64,000 nucleotides of DNA from Halovivax limisalsi (GCF_023093535.1 NZ_CP095757.1:3410001-3474000), one strand, 5' to 3'; numbered from the stretch's first letter, positions 46,389 through 55,409 are shown. Notes: generated from the letters alone by a model not told the origin. Made by a program: numbers and translations.

Positions 46389-46499
46389 GCACACTCGTTC
46401 GCCGGACGCGCGGTTGTACCTTTGGTACGTCACGGCCCGCGGCCGCGGCGAGAGCCGGAGTCGGGCGACGGCAGAACGGTCCAGCCGACGGATCGAAGC

Positions 46500-47273
46500 T
46501 CAGTCCGGGCGCACGGGCTGGCGCTCGGGGTCGAGCCGGCGTTCCAGCGCCAGGAGCCGCCGGTGGGCGGCCTTCGCGTCTTGGTGTGCGTCGGTATCGC
46601 TCGCGGGTCGATCGGCAAGTTCTTCCAGTCGCTCGCGCTGGCCGTACGCGATGACGGTGTCGCCGGGGGTCACCTCGTGCTCGCCCGACGGCGCGCCGAG
46701 GTATGTGCCGTCCTCGCGCCGGATTCCGAGGACGTCGATCCCCTCCGTCGACCGAAGTTCGAGATCGGCCAGCCGCTCGTTCGCCAGCCACGAGTCCGCG
46801 TCGACTTCGAAGTCGGCGACGCAGTACTCCCGGTCGAGGTTCAACAGCCCGACGTAATCCCTGAGCTCGAACGTCGCCGTCCGATCCAGGGTGCGCCGGA
46901 TCAACGGCGTGAGCAGCTCGTTGAACGTCCGGCTCCGCGAGAGGGCCGCCAGCACGAGCGCCGCCGCGAGGAGGATCACCAGTCGTCTGAGTCGCGTCGT
47001 CGGGTCGGTAAACGAGAGGATCAGCGTCGCGATCGACGTCACGAGCCCGACGCTCCCCAGTCTGATCAGCGTCTTCACCACCATCCGTCGCGCGGGGTAC
47101 GCGGTGGTTACCTCCGCCTCCTCGGTCGTGAACCCGGCGCCGGAGTACGCCGACAGCGACTGGAACGACGCGACCTCCTCCGACAGTCCCGTCATCGTGA
47201 GCGCGACCGTGCCGACGCGGACGATCAGCATCGACAGCGAGATGATGAGTATGAGCGAAACGAGCGCGTACAC
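46500..47273 (-). CDS. Membrane protein with TrkA-C/RCK_C domain
   Basis: A 257-residue protein. Three membrane segments lie in the first 120 residues (YALVSLILIISLSMLIVRVG, TLIRLGSVGLVTSIATLIL, LVILLAAALVLAAL). Residues 160-245 are an RCK_C domain (DVLGIRREDGTYLGAPSGEH, VTPGDTVIAYGQRERLEELA), which binds ions or nucleotides in K+ channels and transporters. There is no pore selectivity filter, so it is not itself a K+ channel. The GTG at 47273 is the chosen start. The exact role is unknown. Confidence 0.78.
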   Translation of the reverse strand: MYALVSLILIISLSMLIVRVGTVALTMTGLSEEVASFQSLSAYSGAGFTTEEAEVTTAYPARRMVVKTLIRLGSVGLVTSIATLILSFTDPTTRLRRLVILLAAALVLAALSRSRTFNELLTPLIRRTLDRTATFELRDYVGLLNLDREYCVADFEVDADSWLANERLADLELRSTEGIDVLGIRREDGTYLGAPSGEHEVTPGDTVIAYGQRERLEELADRPASDTDAHQDAKAAHRRLLALERRLDPERQPVRPD

Positions 47274-47513
47274 GGTTGCAGGGCGGCGATCGGCGCGGAA
47301 AAGGTGCCGGCAGTATACTGTAAGCGATCGCCGACGCGAGCGCAACGGGTGGAACCGCGCGGCTCGCGGACCGATCGGGCGCTCAGATTGCTCCCGGTAC
47401 CGGGCACAGTTCGACCCCGCGGACCGCACGGCGACGCGACCGAACGGCGCCGTGGACCCCGAGCGAGCGGTGATCGGCTGGAATTCTTTTGTCTTGCAGC
47501 GCGTATGGGGCGT

Positions 47514-48221
47514 ATGCCCGAAGAAGCGGTGGCGATCGTCACGGCGGCCGGGAGCGGCATCGGCGAGGCGTGCGCGCGACGGTTGAGCGAGGACGGCTAC
47601 ACGCCGGTCTTGCTGTCGAGATCGGGGGCCGCCGTCGACGTCGCGGACGAGCTCGCCGGCGTCGGGTTCGAGGGGGACGTCACCGATCCGGACGCCCTCG
47701 CTGCGCTCGTCGGCGCCGCGCGCGAGCGCTACGGCCGGATCGACGCCGTCGTCAACAACACGGGGCACCCGGCCAGCGGCGACCTGCTCGACATCGCCGA
47801 CGACGACTGGCACGAGGGACTCGACCTCGTGCTGTTGAACGTGGTCCGGATGGCCCGGCTCGTGACGCCGATCATGGAGTCCCAGGACGACGGCGGCGCG
47901 TTCGTGAACATCTCGACGTTCTCGGCGTTCGAACCGTCAACCGACTTCCCCGTCTCGTCGGTGCTGCGCGCCGGCCTCGGGAGTTTCACGAAACTGTACG
48001 CCGACCGGTACGCAGACGCGGGGATTCGAATGAACAGCGTCCAGCCCGGCTTCGTCGACAGCTTCGAGGTCGACGAGGAGACGCGGGCGGAGATTCCGAT
48101 GGGGCGGCCGGCCCGCACCGACGAGATCGCCGACGCGGTGGCGTACCTCTGCTCCGATCAGGCGAGCTACGTCACCGGGCAGAACGTCCGGGTCGACGGC
48201 GGCTTGACGGAGTCGGTGTAG
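47514..48221 (+). CDS. SDR-family protein lacking the catalytic tyrosine
   Basis: A 235-residue protein with TAAGSGIGEACARRL near residue 10 (dinucleotide binding), VNNTGHP near 79, and VTGQNVRVDGGL at the end, all standard SDR features. In place of YxxxK it has SSVLRAGLGSFTK: the Lys is not spaced from any Tyr, although an NISTFSAF stretch supplies Ser. A subgroup of SDRs with this S-x3-R type site is known, and whether they are enzymes is unclear. An ATG three codons earlier is an alternative start. Confidence 0.85.
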   Translation: MPEEAVAIVTAAGSGIGEACARRLSEDGYTPVLLSRSGAAVDVADELAGVGFEGDVTDPDALAALVGAARERYGRIDAVVNNTGHPASGDLLDIADDDWHEGLDLVLLNVVRMARLVTPIMESQDDGGAFVNISTFSAFEPSTDFPVSSVLRAGLGSFTKLYADRYADAGIRMNSVQPGFVDSFEVDEETRAEIPMGRPARTDEIADAVAYLCSDQASYVTGQNVRVDGGLTESV

Positions 48222-49020
48222 CGGGCGACCGGTCCGCCTCTCGAGCGCGTCGCCCCGACGGCCGCGGCTCGAGGACGCGGGCGGCTCCCATCCACGGGTT
48301 CGCGACAAAATGGAGCGTGGCGCCAGTTTCCACTATGGGATCGAAACATTATATAATTACTGGCCGATGTGAATATTAGATGTATATGTCCGCTGTAGCG
48401 CGGTGCGGTGACGGACTGGACGACCCCCCGATTACCGAGGCCGCGTGGACGGTCTGGCCGCCACACGCCCCTTGCGCCGCCCGGCTCCGTCTCCAAGACG
48501 CGAGCGAGTCAAACACGGCGGACTGACACGACTGTCGGCCGGGATCCGACGGCTCAGAGACCGAGTACGTTCGGACGCTCCTCGACGCGAACCTGTACGG
48601 ACCGCTCGCGCTGCTCCGAGACTCTGCAGTCTATGCCACTCGACCGGTAGATAACGCCGCGTCCATGAACGGGATGAGGATGATCGACACCCGCTGTCAC
48701 GAGCGCCGTTGGTGAGGTGGTCAGTCCCCCGAGCGTCGGTGCGGTAATCGGTGGCGGGCCCTGGGCGTGCTCTTCGAAGAGCCCCCGTCTCGTGGTACGA
48801 CCCGACCGCTCGGACGGGCGTGGCACCCAGCAGCGGCGGCACGAGCGCGAGGATGCGAACGGTTGAAGTTATGCGTCTCGTTGTGAATGGCGGGGGAAGT
48901 ACACAGGGCCTGCTGAGGATAGGCCAGGGAAACAATCCGGGAGCCGTTTTCGGATGGATATCGGTGACCCGGATCGACCGAACTGGTTTCGTGGTACAGT
49001 CGACTACACTCGGGTACACT
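48222..49020. other. Gene-less, decayed accessory stretch
   Basis: About 800 bases with mixed composition and no intact gene. An AT-rich TATA-like tract (ACATTATATAATTAC) occurs at about 48344-48360. A short segment at 48750-48840 is repeated at 50989-51080. The rest is likely decayed mobile or accessory DNA. Confidence 0.45.
48750..48840 (-). repeat. Diverged repeat, copy 1
   Basis: Read leftward this segment encodes RPSERSGRTTRRGLFEEHA then QGPPP. The copy at 50989-51080 encodes RPSERSGRIKKAAGLFEAHA then QGPPP, one codon longer. The length difference is a whole codon and the protein sequence is conserved, so both come from one former gene of unknown identity. Confidence 0.6.
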
Positions 49021-49433
49021 ATGCCAGTGCTTCTCGAGAACCACGACTCCGAGCTGTCCCTTCGCCCGGGGACCACGAAGTCGGATATCGTGGCCTACCT
49101 CTATCGAAACCCCGAATGGGGGTACGCTCCACAGGACGTCAAAGAAGCACTTTCCATCCCCCGAGGGACCGCCACGACCACCCTCAAACGCCTGTACGAC
49201 GATGACTACGTCGGAAAGACGGACGATGGCTATATCACGCACTCGGCGACCGAGAGGACATTCGGCGGTACGTCTCGAGGCTCGATCAAGTCCATCGGAT
49301 GTTCGGTCACCACCGCGACGGGGATACCGAGCCGGAAACGCCCGACACACAGATCGGTGCCGACCGTACCGACGAGGAGCTGGACGCAGAACTCGCCGCG
49401 TTGGAAGCCGACAGCGACGACCTGAATGAGTAA
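49021..49433 (+). pseudogene. Winged-helix (MarR-like) partner of MazF-type toxin, frameshifted
   Basis: From ATG 49021: MPVLLENHDSELSLRPGTTK, then SDIVAYLYRNPEWGYAPQDV, LSIPRGTATTTLKRLYDDDY and VGKTDDGY, a winged helix in its first 70 residues. Near 49231-49236 the frame breaks. One frame over it continues LGDREDIRRYVSRLDQVHRM, then a Glu/Asp-rich tail ending at TAA 49433, which overlaps the toxin ATG. Adding one T inside TATATCAC restores a Y-Y-H-A-L junction as I recall from homologues. As it stands the protein would lose its C-terminal third. A sequencing error is possible. Haloarchaeal homologues of this layout precede PemK/MazF toxins. Confidence 0.7.
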
Positions 49434-49767
49434 ACTACCCGCAGGAACCGTTTGCTGGCCGCAAGATCCGACCGACGCCCACCTACAACGGCCGGTAATC
49501 GTCCTCTCTCACGATACGCACCCGTTCAGTGCCACCGACTGTACGGTGATGTGCATCGGAACGAGCGCCGGGAAGTACCAACAAACGACACCGGAACTCG
49601 AAGACGAGCGTCTCGACGGAATCTCGTTCACCGACACCTCCGACCTGATGCCGTGGGCGTTGTACACGATCCCACCGGCATCGATTATGGACGGAAAAAT
49701 TACGGGCGAACTGACGGAGAGCGGACGAACACTGGTGAAGAAGTCACTCATCTCCCTTCTGCCGTAA
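49426..49767 (+). CDS. PemK/MazF-family toxin
   Basis: A 113-residue protein. GTVCWPQDPTDAHLQRPVIV is the family start (substrate-binding loop and RP motif), followed by CTVMCIGTSAGKYQQTTPEL and a SDLMPWALYTIPPASI core and a helical end. MazF-type toxins are usually ribonucleases cutting mRNA at short sequences. The size and order fit. Its ATG overlaps the last codons of the upstream regulator gene, so translation is normally coupled to the antitoxin-like partner, which is frameshifted here. Activity cannot be judged from sequence. Confidence 0.82.
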   Translation: MSKLPAGTVCWPQDPTDAHLQRPVIVLSHDTHPFSATDCTVMCIGTSAGKYQQTTPELEDERLDGISFTDTSDLMPWALYTIPPASIMDGKITGELTESGRTLVKKSLISLLP

Positions 49768-49979
49768 CTGAGCGGGGCTCGATCCCACTAGCGAGCAGAC
49801 GAAAGGCGCTGATACCGGGCGAGAATCTCATTCGAGATCGATTTCGACCACGTTCAGCGGATTTGCGCAGGTACCCACTGAAGCTACTGTCAGAGACATT
49901 ATCATTGAGAGAGCGATGCTGAATAAGACCCCCTATAGTACGACGAAGTGAGTAACCGATGAAGCATATACTCGGTTAA

Positions 49980-50672
49980 TCAATCACCTCGAAGGCGCCA
50001 TCCAGAGTACGCCAACAATCCGCCACCCAACGTATATAGCAACGCTCTGGCTCCCCAAAGCCCTCCATCTCCCGTCCAATGGCCGCCTCGAAAATGATAT
50101 CGGTGTTGCCAATAATAGCTCCCATCGTGTTCGATAATCAGGTTTTGTTCAAAATCATCGATATGTTCGCCGTATACTGTAACCGATCCAGTTTCAACCG
50201 CCTCACGAACTTCGGTAGACCGGTCCGCTGCATCCACACTGGCGTGTTCAATTGCCTCCATGCCGCTGACGTTTGAGAGCGTCAATATCGACCTATTATC
50301 CACGTATTCGCTCTCTGGGAGGTATAGATCACCTTCAATACTGACTACAGGGTACAACCGTGGGGCTTCACTTGTACGCGGGTCGGCACGAGCCGCCTCA
50401 TAATCCTCTATAAACCCATCGTATTCGACAGAACCCGTTTCGAGTATTTGCCTTTCCAAGGCACAGGGACGTTCACCGGGACAGTGCAATACTTGTTCCG
50501 ATTGCTGAAGAGCCGCTTCAGCACCAGATTCATTTCCAATCTCTACAACATGGTATGTGACTTTGAAATCTCCCCCTCCATCCGGATATAAATAGAAGGG
50601 ATTCAGCAGTAGGGCGAGACCGAGAACTGCGATACCCACAATAGTGACATATGGCAAATGGGGGCGGTTCAT
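49980..50672 (-). CDS. Membrane-anchored extracytoplasmic protein, haloarchaeal hypothetical
   Basis: A 230-residue protein with an N-terminal membrane segment (YVTIVGIAVLGLALLL) and a C-terminal one (ALLYTLGGGLLAYSGWRL). The 170-residue soluble part between is acidic, with HCPGERPC near residue 63 suggesting a disulfide outside the cell, and strands such as YPVVSIEGDLYLPESE. It resembles small haloarchaeal surface proteins of the DUF7979 type, but I am not sure. It is more AT-rich than its neighbours and lies in the accessory patch. Confidence 0.6.
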   Translation of the reverse strand: MNRPHLPYVTIVGIAVLGLALLLNPFYLYPDGGGDFKVTYHVVEIGNESGAEAALQQSEQVLHCPGERPCALERQILETGSVEYDGFIEDYEAARADPRTSEAPRLYPVVSIEGDLYLPESEYVDNRSILTLSNVSGMEAIEHASVDAADRSTEVREAVETGSVTVYGEHIDDFEQNLIIEHDGSYYWQHRYHFRGGHWTGDGGLWGARALLYTLGGGLLAYSGWRLRGD

Positions 50673-51540
50673 GAATAGACTTTTTAGTTATTATTTAAAT
50701 ATGTTACGGAGTTAGTGAATATAAAAATATAATAGGTCGAAATACGGTTGCAGAATGCGTTGATTGCCATCCAGTACCAGTTTGGCACATTTCGCCCGAT
50801 AGCGAGACCGGTCGAGGGCGAAAGTGAGGGAGGAAATGTGCGTATTTGGCGCCGATAGCCGCCTGAGCCGCCGAGCACGGCGCAGATTCAGCGGGCAGTA
50901 TCAATCAAGATCGATCTCGTCAGCGTCAATGTCGTCCAGCGAACCGCCGCCGATGGCAGATTCGCCCGCGGAGCGCTCCATCCCGAGCGGTGGCGGGCCC
51001 TGGGCGTGCGCTTCGAAGAGTCCCGCCGCCTTCTTGATACGACCCGACCGCTCGGACGGGCGTGGCGCCCAGCAGTGGTGCATTTCGCACTCGCATTGGT
51101 GCGCCGGGAGTGACACCCTAGACCCGCACCTTCCGACGGAACGTGATCTCGTACACGCCCTCGTCGGTCTTTTCGAGCCGCCAGTCTCCCTCTCTGCCAA
51201 CGACTCCCATGGACCTGATTTTTGTGTTCGATATGAAGAATTTGGGGCTAGAAGGGCGGGTGTTGGCTCCGCTACGCACGTGGTAAGTGAACTACAGAGA
51301 GTTCTACCGGGAGGAAAATTGTTCCACTTGGCGAGTTGCCACGGTGACAGAGGGGAAAGTACACTGACTCCGCCGTCGAAGATTGCCAGAGGAGACAGAC
51401 GAAACGATGGTTGGTCGGCCAGTGTCGAACGCTGTTGGGGGTCTTCAAATCGTGGTTGCTCCATCAATCACGCTGCATCCGGCGCGTGATTGGAGCGATC
51501 GAGTGCTCGCTTGGATGATCGGTGAGCCGTCAACAGGAGA
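50673..51540. other. Gene-less stretch with a decayed repeat
   Basis: About 870 bases. The left edge (50673-50720) is very AT-rich and carries the promoter of the leftward gene. A repeat copy lies at 50989-51080, inside a leftward open frame that ends with acidic SLDDIDADEIDLD at 50901. No intact gene is supported. Confidence 0.45.
50989..51080 (-). repeat. Diverged repeat, copy 2
   Basis: This is the partner of 48750-48840, sharing long runs of identical bases. Here the reading frame stays open to an acidic C-terminus at 50901, so this copy preserves more of the former gene. The parent family was not identified. Confidence 0.6.
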
Positions 51541-51900
51541 CTACCGGATCGGTTCGCCAGCAGTCATCCGTCTTCGAATAGCCTCGAGAGAAGTTCCGAG
51601 CGTAGCCACCGAACCGGTCAGAAGAAGTGAAACGGCTACGCGCTCATCCAGATTCCAACGCAGAGCTACTTCCTCCAGCCCTACTGGGACAACGGCCCCG
51701 GCCATGATTACGGCGAATGCACCAATCGTTCCGACGACGATGTGCTGACTCGATGATGTCGTTAGAGCTGCAGCACAACCGACCACTAGAACGGCACTAC
51801 TGCCAACGATGAGGGGTGAAACAAGTCCAACAACGGTCGTTGTAAACGTAAAGAGAGTCGCACCAAGACAACACAGGAGATATTTCGTTGTATGTTCCAT
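51541..51900 (-). CDS. Small membrane protein, function unknown
   Basis: A 119-residue protein starting MEHTTKYLLCCLGATLF. About four hydrophobic segments (YLLCCLGATLFTFTTTVVGL, SAVLVVGCAAALTT, GAFAVIMAGAVVPVGL, VAVSLLLTGSVATLG) are separated by short loops, one with WNLDERVA. No family was recognised. An upstream start (52077) would add 59 residues without clear character. It lies in the low-GC accessory patch and may be of foreign origin. Confidence 0.5.
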   Translation of the reverse strand: MEHTTKYLLCCLGATLFTFTTTVVGLVSPLIVGSSAVLVVGCAAALTTSSSQHIVVGTIGAFAVIMAGAVVPVGLEEVALRWNLDERVAVSLLLTGSVATLGTSLEAIRRRMTAGEPIR

Positions 51901-52164
51901 CGTTCTTGCAGTATCGTTACAGCTCACATAAGCGTTCACACTAGCAGTCACGGCACTGTCCGATGGACGGTTTCGCGACCCAATCAGTACCTCTGTCCAC
52001 TCGGAACAAGCGGGGTCCAATCTGCCAGTTATCGCCGCGATATTGAGAGATCGAATACGGCTTCGAACGTTCGTCAATCCAAATGCAATCGTAAAATCCG
52101 CTATCCAGCCACCTCGTAGTCACGAAAAAGAAAAGTCGTCGCATAGAAAATTACCATCCGATCC

Positions 52165-52416
52165 TCAACTACCGACAGAGTTCCGCACCGAGTCCGGTCG
52201 CTCTCCCTGCCGTCCGGCAGCCCACTTGCCAACGTCCAAATCCAGCATCCCTAGCGCGGCCAGACAGTCGGCGCAGATTCGCTTCTCCGACGCCGTGTAC
52301 CAATCCGCCAGCTGCCCTCGGTGCTCCGCCCGAAGGCACACCCAGTGTTCGGTGGTCAATCCGGTCCCACAGCGGTCGCAGCCACCCTCCGGCTCCTCAC
52401 TCGAAAACCTGGCCAT
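52165..52416 (-). CDS. Small zinc-finger protein (83 aa), intact copy
   Basis: The protein begins MARFSSEEPEGG, and CDRCGTG near residue 13 with RICADCLAALG near 48 forms a four-cysteine zinc site around the LRAEHRGQLADWYTASEK helix. Compared with the copy at 62 kb, half of the changes are at third codon positions, so the protein was under selection for some time. The ATG aligns with a GTG in the other copy and is therefore chosen over one 15 codons upstream. Function unknown; a nucleic-acid or protein-binding miniprotein is likely. Confidence 0.6.
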   Translation of the reverse strand: MARFSSEEPEGGCDRCGTGLTTEHWVCLRAEHRGQLADWYTASEKRICADCLAALGMLDLDVGKWAAGRQGERPDSVRNSVGS

Positions 52417-52684
52417 CGTCAGTTCCCCTCCACCGTGCCGAGTTGACACCGAGGCTCCCAACGCAGTTTAGAATCCCAGACGGAATCCACGAATAGCTGT
52501 CGCTGACTGTACCACAGGCGTGCGAGACCTTTTTGTCTCGGTAGTGTGTTCGCAAACATGGCAACCAAATCGCCTCGCGGTTTGGAAGCCACGTCTCGGG
52601 TGGACCTAGCACCCGGGACATTTCCTGCGCATGTCCCCGCGCGTTCGGTGGAGTCCGTGGCTTCCATTCTGACAGTGGTCGTGA

Positions 52685-52696
52685 AATATTATATAG
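52685..52696 (-). promoter_or_regulatory. TATA-like box at edge of duplicated segment
   Basis: AATATTATATAG, palindromic enough to serve either strand, is centred about 25 bases before the leftward ATG at 52667. The equivalent box is kept in the 62-kb copy at 62683-62694. This spacing fits leaderless transcription. Confidence 0.4.
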
Positions 52697-52777
52697 CTAC
52701 TGATTAGATCGAAGCGCGGTAGTCAGAGGCCCGCCCGACCCTCCAGACCTTTCACGAACGCCCCGAAACGAGCGCGC

Positions 52778-53377
52778 ATGGAGTACTACGAGGTCATCGA
52801 GCGCCGGCGGATGGTCCGGAACTTCCGCGAGGAGCCGATCGACGACGAGACGATCGAACGGATCGTCAGCGCTGGACTGCAGGGCCCCTCGGCCGGGTTC
52901 AGCCAGGGCTTTGCCTTTCTCGCGCTGGAGTCGCCCGCGGATCGCGAGTGCTTCTGGGCGACCAACGAGCACAACGCCCAGCCCGAGCGCGTCCGGCGGG
53001 CGCCGCTGGTGGTCGTCCCGCTGGCCTGCAAGGACGACTACCTCGATCGGTACGCCGAGCCGGACAAGGGCTGGACCGACCGCGACGAGTCGCGCTGGCC
53101 GGTGCCGTACTGGTACATCGACACCGGGATGGCCGCGCTGAACATCCTGCACGCCGCCGTCGACGAGGGCCTCGGCGCGCTGTTCTTCGGCCTCCCGGAC
53201 GCGGACTGGCCGGCGTTTCGCGAGGCCTTCGGCGTGCCCGAGGCGTACGATCCGATCGGCGCGATCGCGGTCGGCCACCCCGCCGAGGAGCGCGTCGAGA
53301 GTTCGGCGGACACGCGCGAACGCGCCGGCCTCGAAGAGGTAGTTCACGGCGGCGACTGGGGCGAGGCGTTGCGGTGA
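52778..53377 (+). CDS. Nitroreductase family protein
   Basis: A 199-residue flavoprotein. MEYYEVIERRRMVRNFREEPI is the family start with the FMN-binding RR-x-VR-x-F motif, AGLQGPSAGFSQGF is the second FMN contact, and AALNILHAAVDEGLGALFFGLP is the dimer helix and FMN site. Such enzymes reduce nitro groups, quinones or other acceptors with NAD(P)H. The substrate is unknown. It marks the return to core-like composition right of the accessory patch. Confidence 0.92.
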   Translation: MEYYEVIERRRMVRNFREEPIDDETIERIVSAGLQGPSAGFSQGFAFLALESPADRECFWATNEHNAQPERVRRAPLVVVPLACKDDYLDRYAEPDKGWTDRDESRWPVPYWYIDTGMAALNILHAAVDEGLGALFFGLPDADWPAFREAFGVPEAYDPIGAIAVGHPAEERVESSADTRERAGLEEVVHGGDWGEALR

Positions 53378-53491
53378 GACAGGGGCGACGATCACCGCTC
53401 GGTACGGGGATGGGCGGGCAACCGTCACGAGACGGTCTGTGCGTACGCCGCCATCGCCATTTACTTATGAAGTGTGTGAGTATACCGTTCA

Positions 53492-53725
53492 ATGGGAGTT
53501 CTTGATACGTTCGGGTCGTTGGCCAGCGCGCTCCTGGCCGGAATCGCCATGCTCGCGTTCGCAATCCTGAGTTTGTTCGTCACGGTGTTCGTCGTGGACG
53601 TCGCCGGATCGATCGCCGGTCTGAATCCGGACGACGGGTTCGTCGTCCTCGGGGCGACGATCCTCGCCGGGACTGCCATCCTCGCCGGTGGCGTGGGCTT
53701 CGCACGGCCCGAGGAACGACCGTAG
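53492..53725 (+). CDS. Small membrane protein (77 aa)
   Basis: Two membrane segments, ALLAGIAMLAFAILSLFVTVF and FVVLGATILAGTAILAGGVGF, separated by a short acidic loop (LNPDDG). The composition is typical of haloarchaeal small membrane proteins, but no family was recognised. The ATG follows an AT-rich tract at 53461-53490. Confidence 0.6.
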   Translation: MGVLDTFGSLASALLAGIAMLAFAILSLFVTVFVVDVAGSIAGLNPDDGFVVLGATILAGTAILAGGVGFARPEERP

Positions 53726-53882
53726 GGACGGGTCACGTTCTGACGCAGAAATCCCACTACCGTTCGACGGGAGCGACGGCCATCGCGAGTCGAGAGAGGT
53801 CCGGGATACCGCCGGCGGCCGCGCCGAACGTCCGTCACCCCGAGAACCGAGACGCGAAAGTCGAGACGCGGGGCCCGCGGAC

Positions 53883-54980
53883 TCAGAATCCGCGCTGGTA
53901 CTGGACGGGGACGTCGACGGCGTCCTCGCGACCGAGTTCGCGGGCGGCGTGCAGCGGGAAATAGGGGTCGTCGAGGAACTTCCGACCGACGATGGCGAGG
54001 TCCGCGCGGTCGTTACGGATGATGGCGTCCGCCTGTTGGGCCGTCGTGATGCCCCCGACGGTGCCGACGTTCACGTCGGCGTCGCTCTCGTTTCGGATGC
54101 GTTCGGCGAAACGTAGCTGGTAGTTCGGACCGACCGACTCGATGGCCTGGTCCGGGTTGATGCCGCCCGACGAGACGTCGATCAGATCGGCACCGGCGTC
54201 GGAGAGGTCGTCCGCGAGGCGAACGGACTGCTCGATATCCCAGGATGCGCGGTCGTCGAGCCAGTCGGTCGCGGAGATGCGCACGAAGACGGGCCGATCC
54301 GCACCCATCTCCTCGCGAACGGCCTCGGTGATCTCGCGGACGATCCGGGTTCGATTCCGGAAGCTGCCGCCGTAGGCGTCGTCGCGGCGATTCGTCACCG
54401 GCGAGAGGAACTCGTGGAGGAGATAGCCGTGGGCGGCGTGGACTTCCGCGATCTCGAAGCCGGCTTCGCGAGCCCGCCGTGCTCCCGCCCGGAACGACTC
54501 GACGACGTCGGCGATCTCGTCCGCCTCGAGTTTCGCCGTCGCGGGCGGCTCGTCGTCGTACGGATACGGAACGGCGCTCGGCGCGACCGTTTCCCAGCCG
54601 CCCTCGTCGGGCTGGAGCGGCTCGCCGCCGTCCCACGGGCGCGTCTTCGATGCCTTCCGACCCGCGTGTGCGAGCTGGATACCGGGTGTCCCGCCGTGAG
54701 AGTCGACGAATTCGACGACGGGAGCGAGCGCATCGCGGTGGGCGTCGCTCCAGATGCCGAGGTCTTCGGGCGTGATGCGGCCGCGCTTCTCGACGGCGGT
54801 GGCTTCGGTCAGGACGACGCCGGCGCCGCCGACGGCGCGCGAGCCGAGGTGGACGCGGTGCCAGTCGGTCGCGAGCCCGTCCCGGTCGTCGACGGAGTAC
54901 TGACACATCGGCGACATCGCGAACCGGTTTCGAATCGTCGTCTCTCGAATTTCGAGTGGGGAGAAGACATCGTCGGTCAT
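53883..54980 (-). CDS. Old-yellow-enzyme-like NADH:flavin oxidoreductase
   Basis: A 365-residue FMN enzyme of the YqjM/NamA class. IRNRFAMSPMCQYSVDD near residue 18 carries the Cys that tunes the flavin in this class. IQLAHAGRKAS near 100, EVHAAHGYLLHEFLSPVTN near 175 (substrate-binding His pair) and VNVGTVGGI near 305 complete the TIM barrel. It reduces activated alkenes with NAD(P)H; the physiological substrate is unknown. The ATG at 54980 gives the expected start; a longer frame upstream is not family-like. Confidence 0.92.
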   Translation of the reverse strand: MTDDVFSPLEIRETTIRNRFAMSPMCQYSVDDRDGLATDWHRVHLGSRAVGGAGVVLTEATAVEKRGRITPEDLGIWSDAHRDALAPVVEFVDSHGGTPGIQLAHAGRKASKTRPWDGGEPLQPDEGGWETVAPSAVPYPYDDEPPATAKLEADEIADVVESFRAGARRAREAGFEIAEVHAAHGYLLHEFLSPVTNRRDDAYGGSFRNRTRIVREITEAVREEMGADRPVFVRISATDWLDDRASWDIEQSVRLADDLSDAGADLIDVSSGGINPDQAIESVGPNYQLRFAERIRNESDADVNVGTVGGITTAQQADAIIRNDRADLAIVGRKFLDDPYFPLHAARELGREDAVDVPVQYQRGF

Positions 54981-55130
54981 CACCCCGGCTACCAGACGCG
55001 CCGCTATCGCGAGCCGGACAGCGGTGATATTCACCGGTTTCGGACGCCGATTCCGATCACGGAATCGGAATTCGTCCCCATCGCGTGCGAAACGTACAGT
55101 ATAAAGAGCTAGTAGCCGTTCCGTGAAACC

Positions 55131-55298
55131 GTGGCCTTGGACTGGCGGGTCATCGTCGCTGGTTTCGTCGTTAGTGTCGGTCTCGGCTTGGGCTGGAGAG
55201 AAACCGAGACGGTTACTGGTGCGGTCTTCACTGGAGTCTTTGGGTCCGTCCTCTTTGTTCTCGGCTGGGTTATCGATACATACCTCTACGGACTGTAA
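55131..55298 (+). CDS. Small membrane protein (55 aa)
   Basis: Read directly: GTG start at 55131, MALDWRVIVAGFVVSVG..., then GAVFTGVFGSVLFVLGWVID and stop at 55298. Two membrane segments surround a short polar turn (WRETETVTG). A TATAAAG box at 55100 is about 30 bases upstream, in the right place for a promoter. The layout is common in haloarchaea (DW-x-x-x-x-AGF starts), but no name can be given. Confidence 0.55.
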   Translation: MALDWRVIVAGFVVSVGLGLGWRETETVTGAVFTGVFGSVLFVLGWVIDTYLYGL

Positions 55299-55409
55299 CC
55301 GCCGCACGGATCCTACTGTACCGACGTACTCTGTGCGATTCGCAGGTTCGACCGCTCAGACGTCCCAGCATCGTTCGCTCGGATCAAACGCAGGTGGATC
55401 GGACCTCGA

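Larger units (their letters stand above)
52158..52700. repeat. 543-bp duplicated segment, copy 1
   Basis: From CCGATCCTCAACTACCG to the AATATTATATAGCTAC tract this segment matches 62156-62698 over exactly the same length. It includes a leftward zinc-finger gene and, to its right, a leftward frame starting MEAT at 52667 with a TATA-like box about 25 bases before it. In the right-hand 150 bases the differences between copies fall equally on all codon positions, so that part is not under protein selection. Confidence 0.8.

Noticed and set aside
48555-48655. Possible SDR fragment (LLDANLYGPLALLR in a rightward frame)
   Set aside because: The stretch is short, with no cofactor or active-site motif around it; similarity is too weak to annotate.
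52419-52667. Leftward MEAT... frame in the duplicated segment as a real gene
   Set aside because: The start and TATA box are conserved in both copies, but substitutions fall evenly on all codon positions, so protein selection is not supported.
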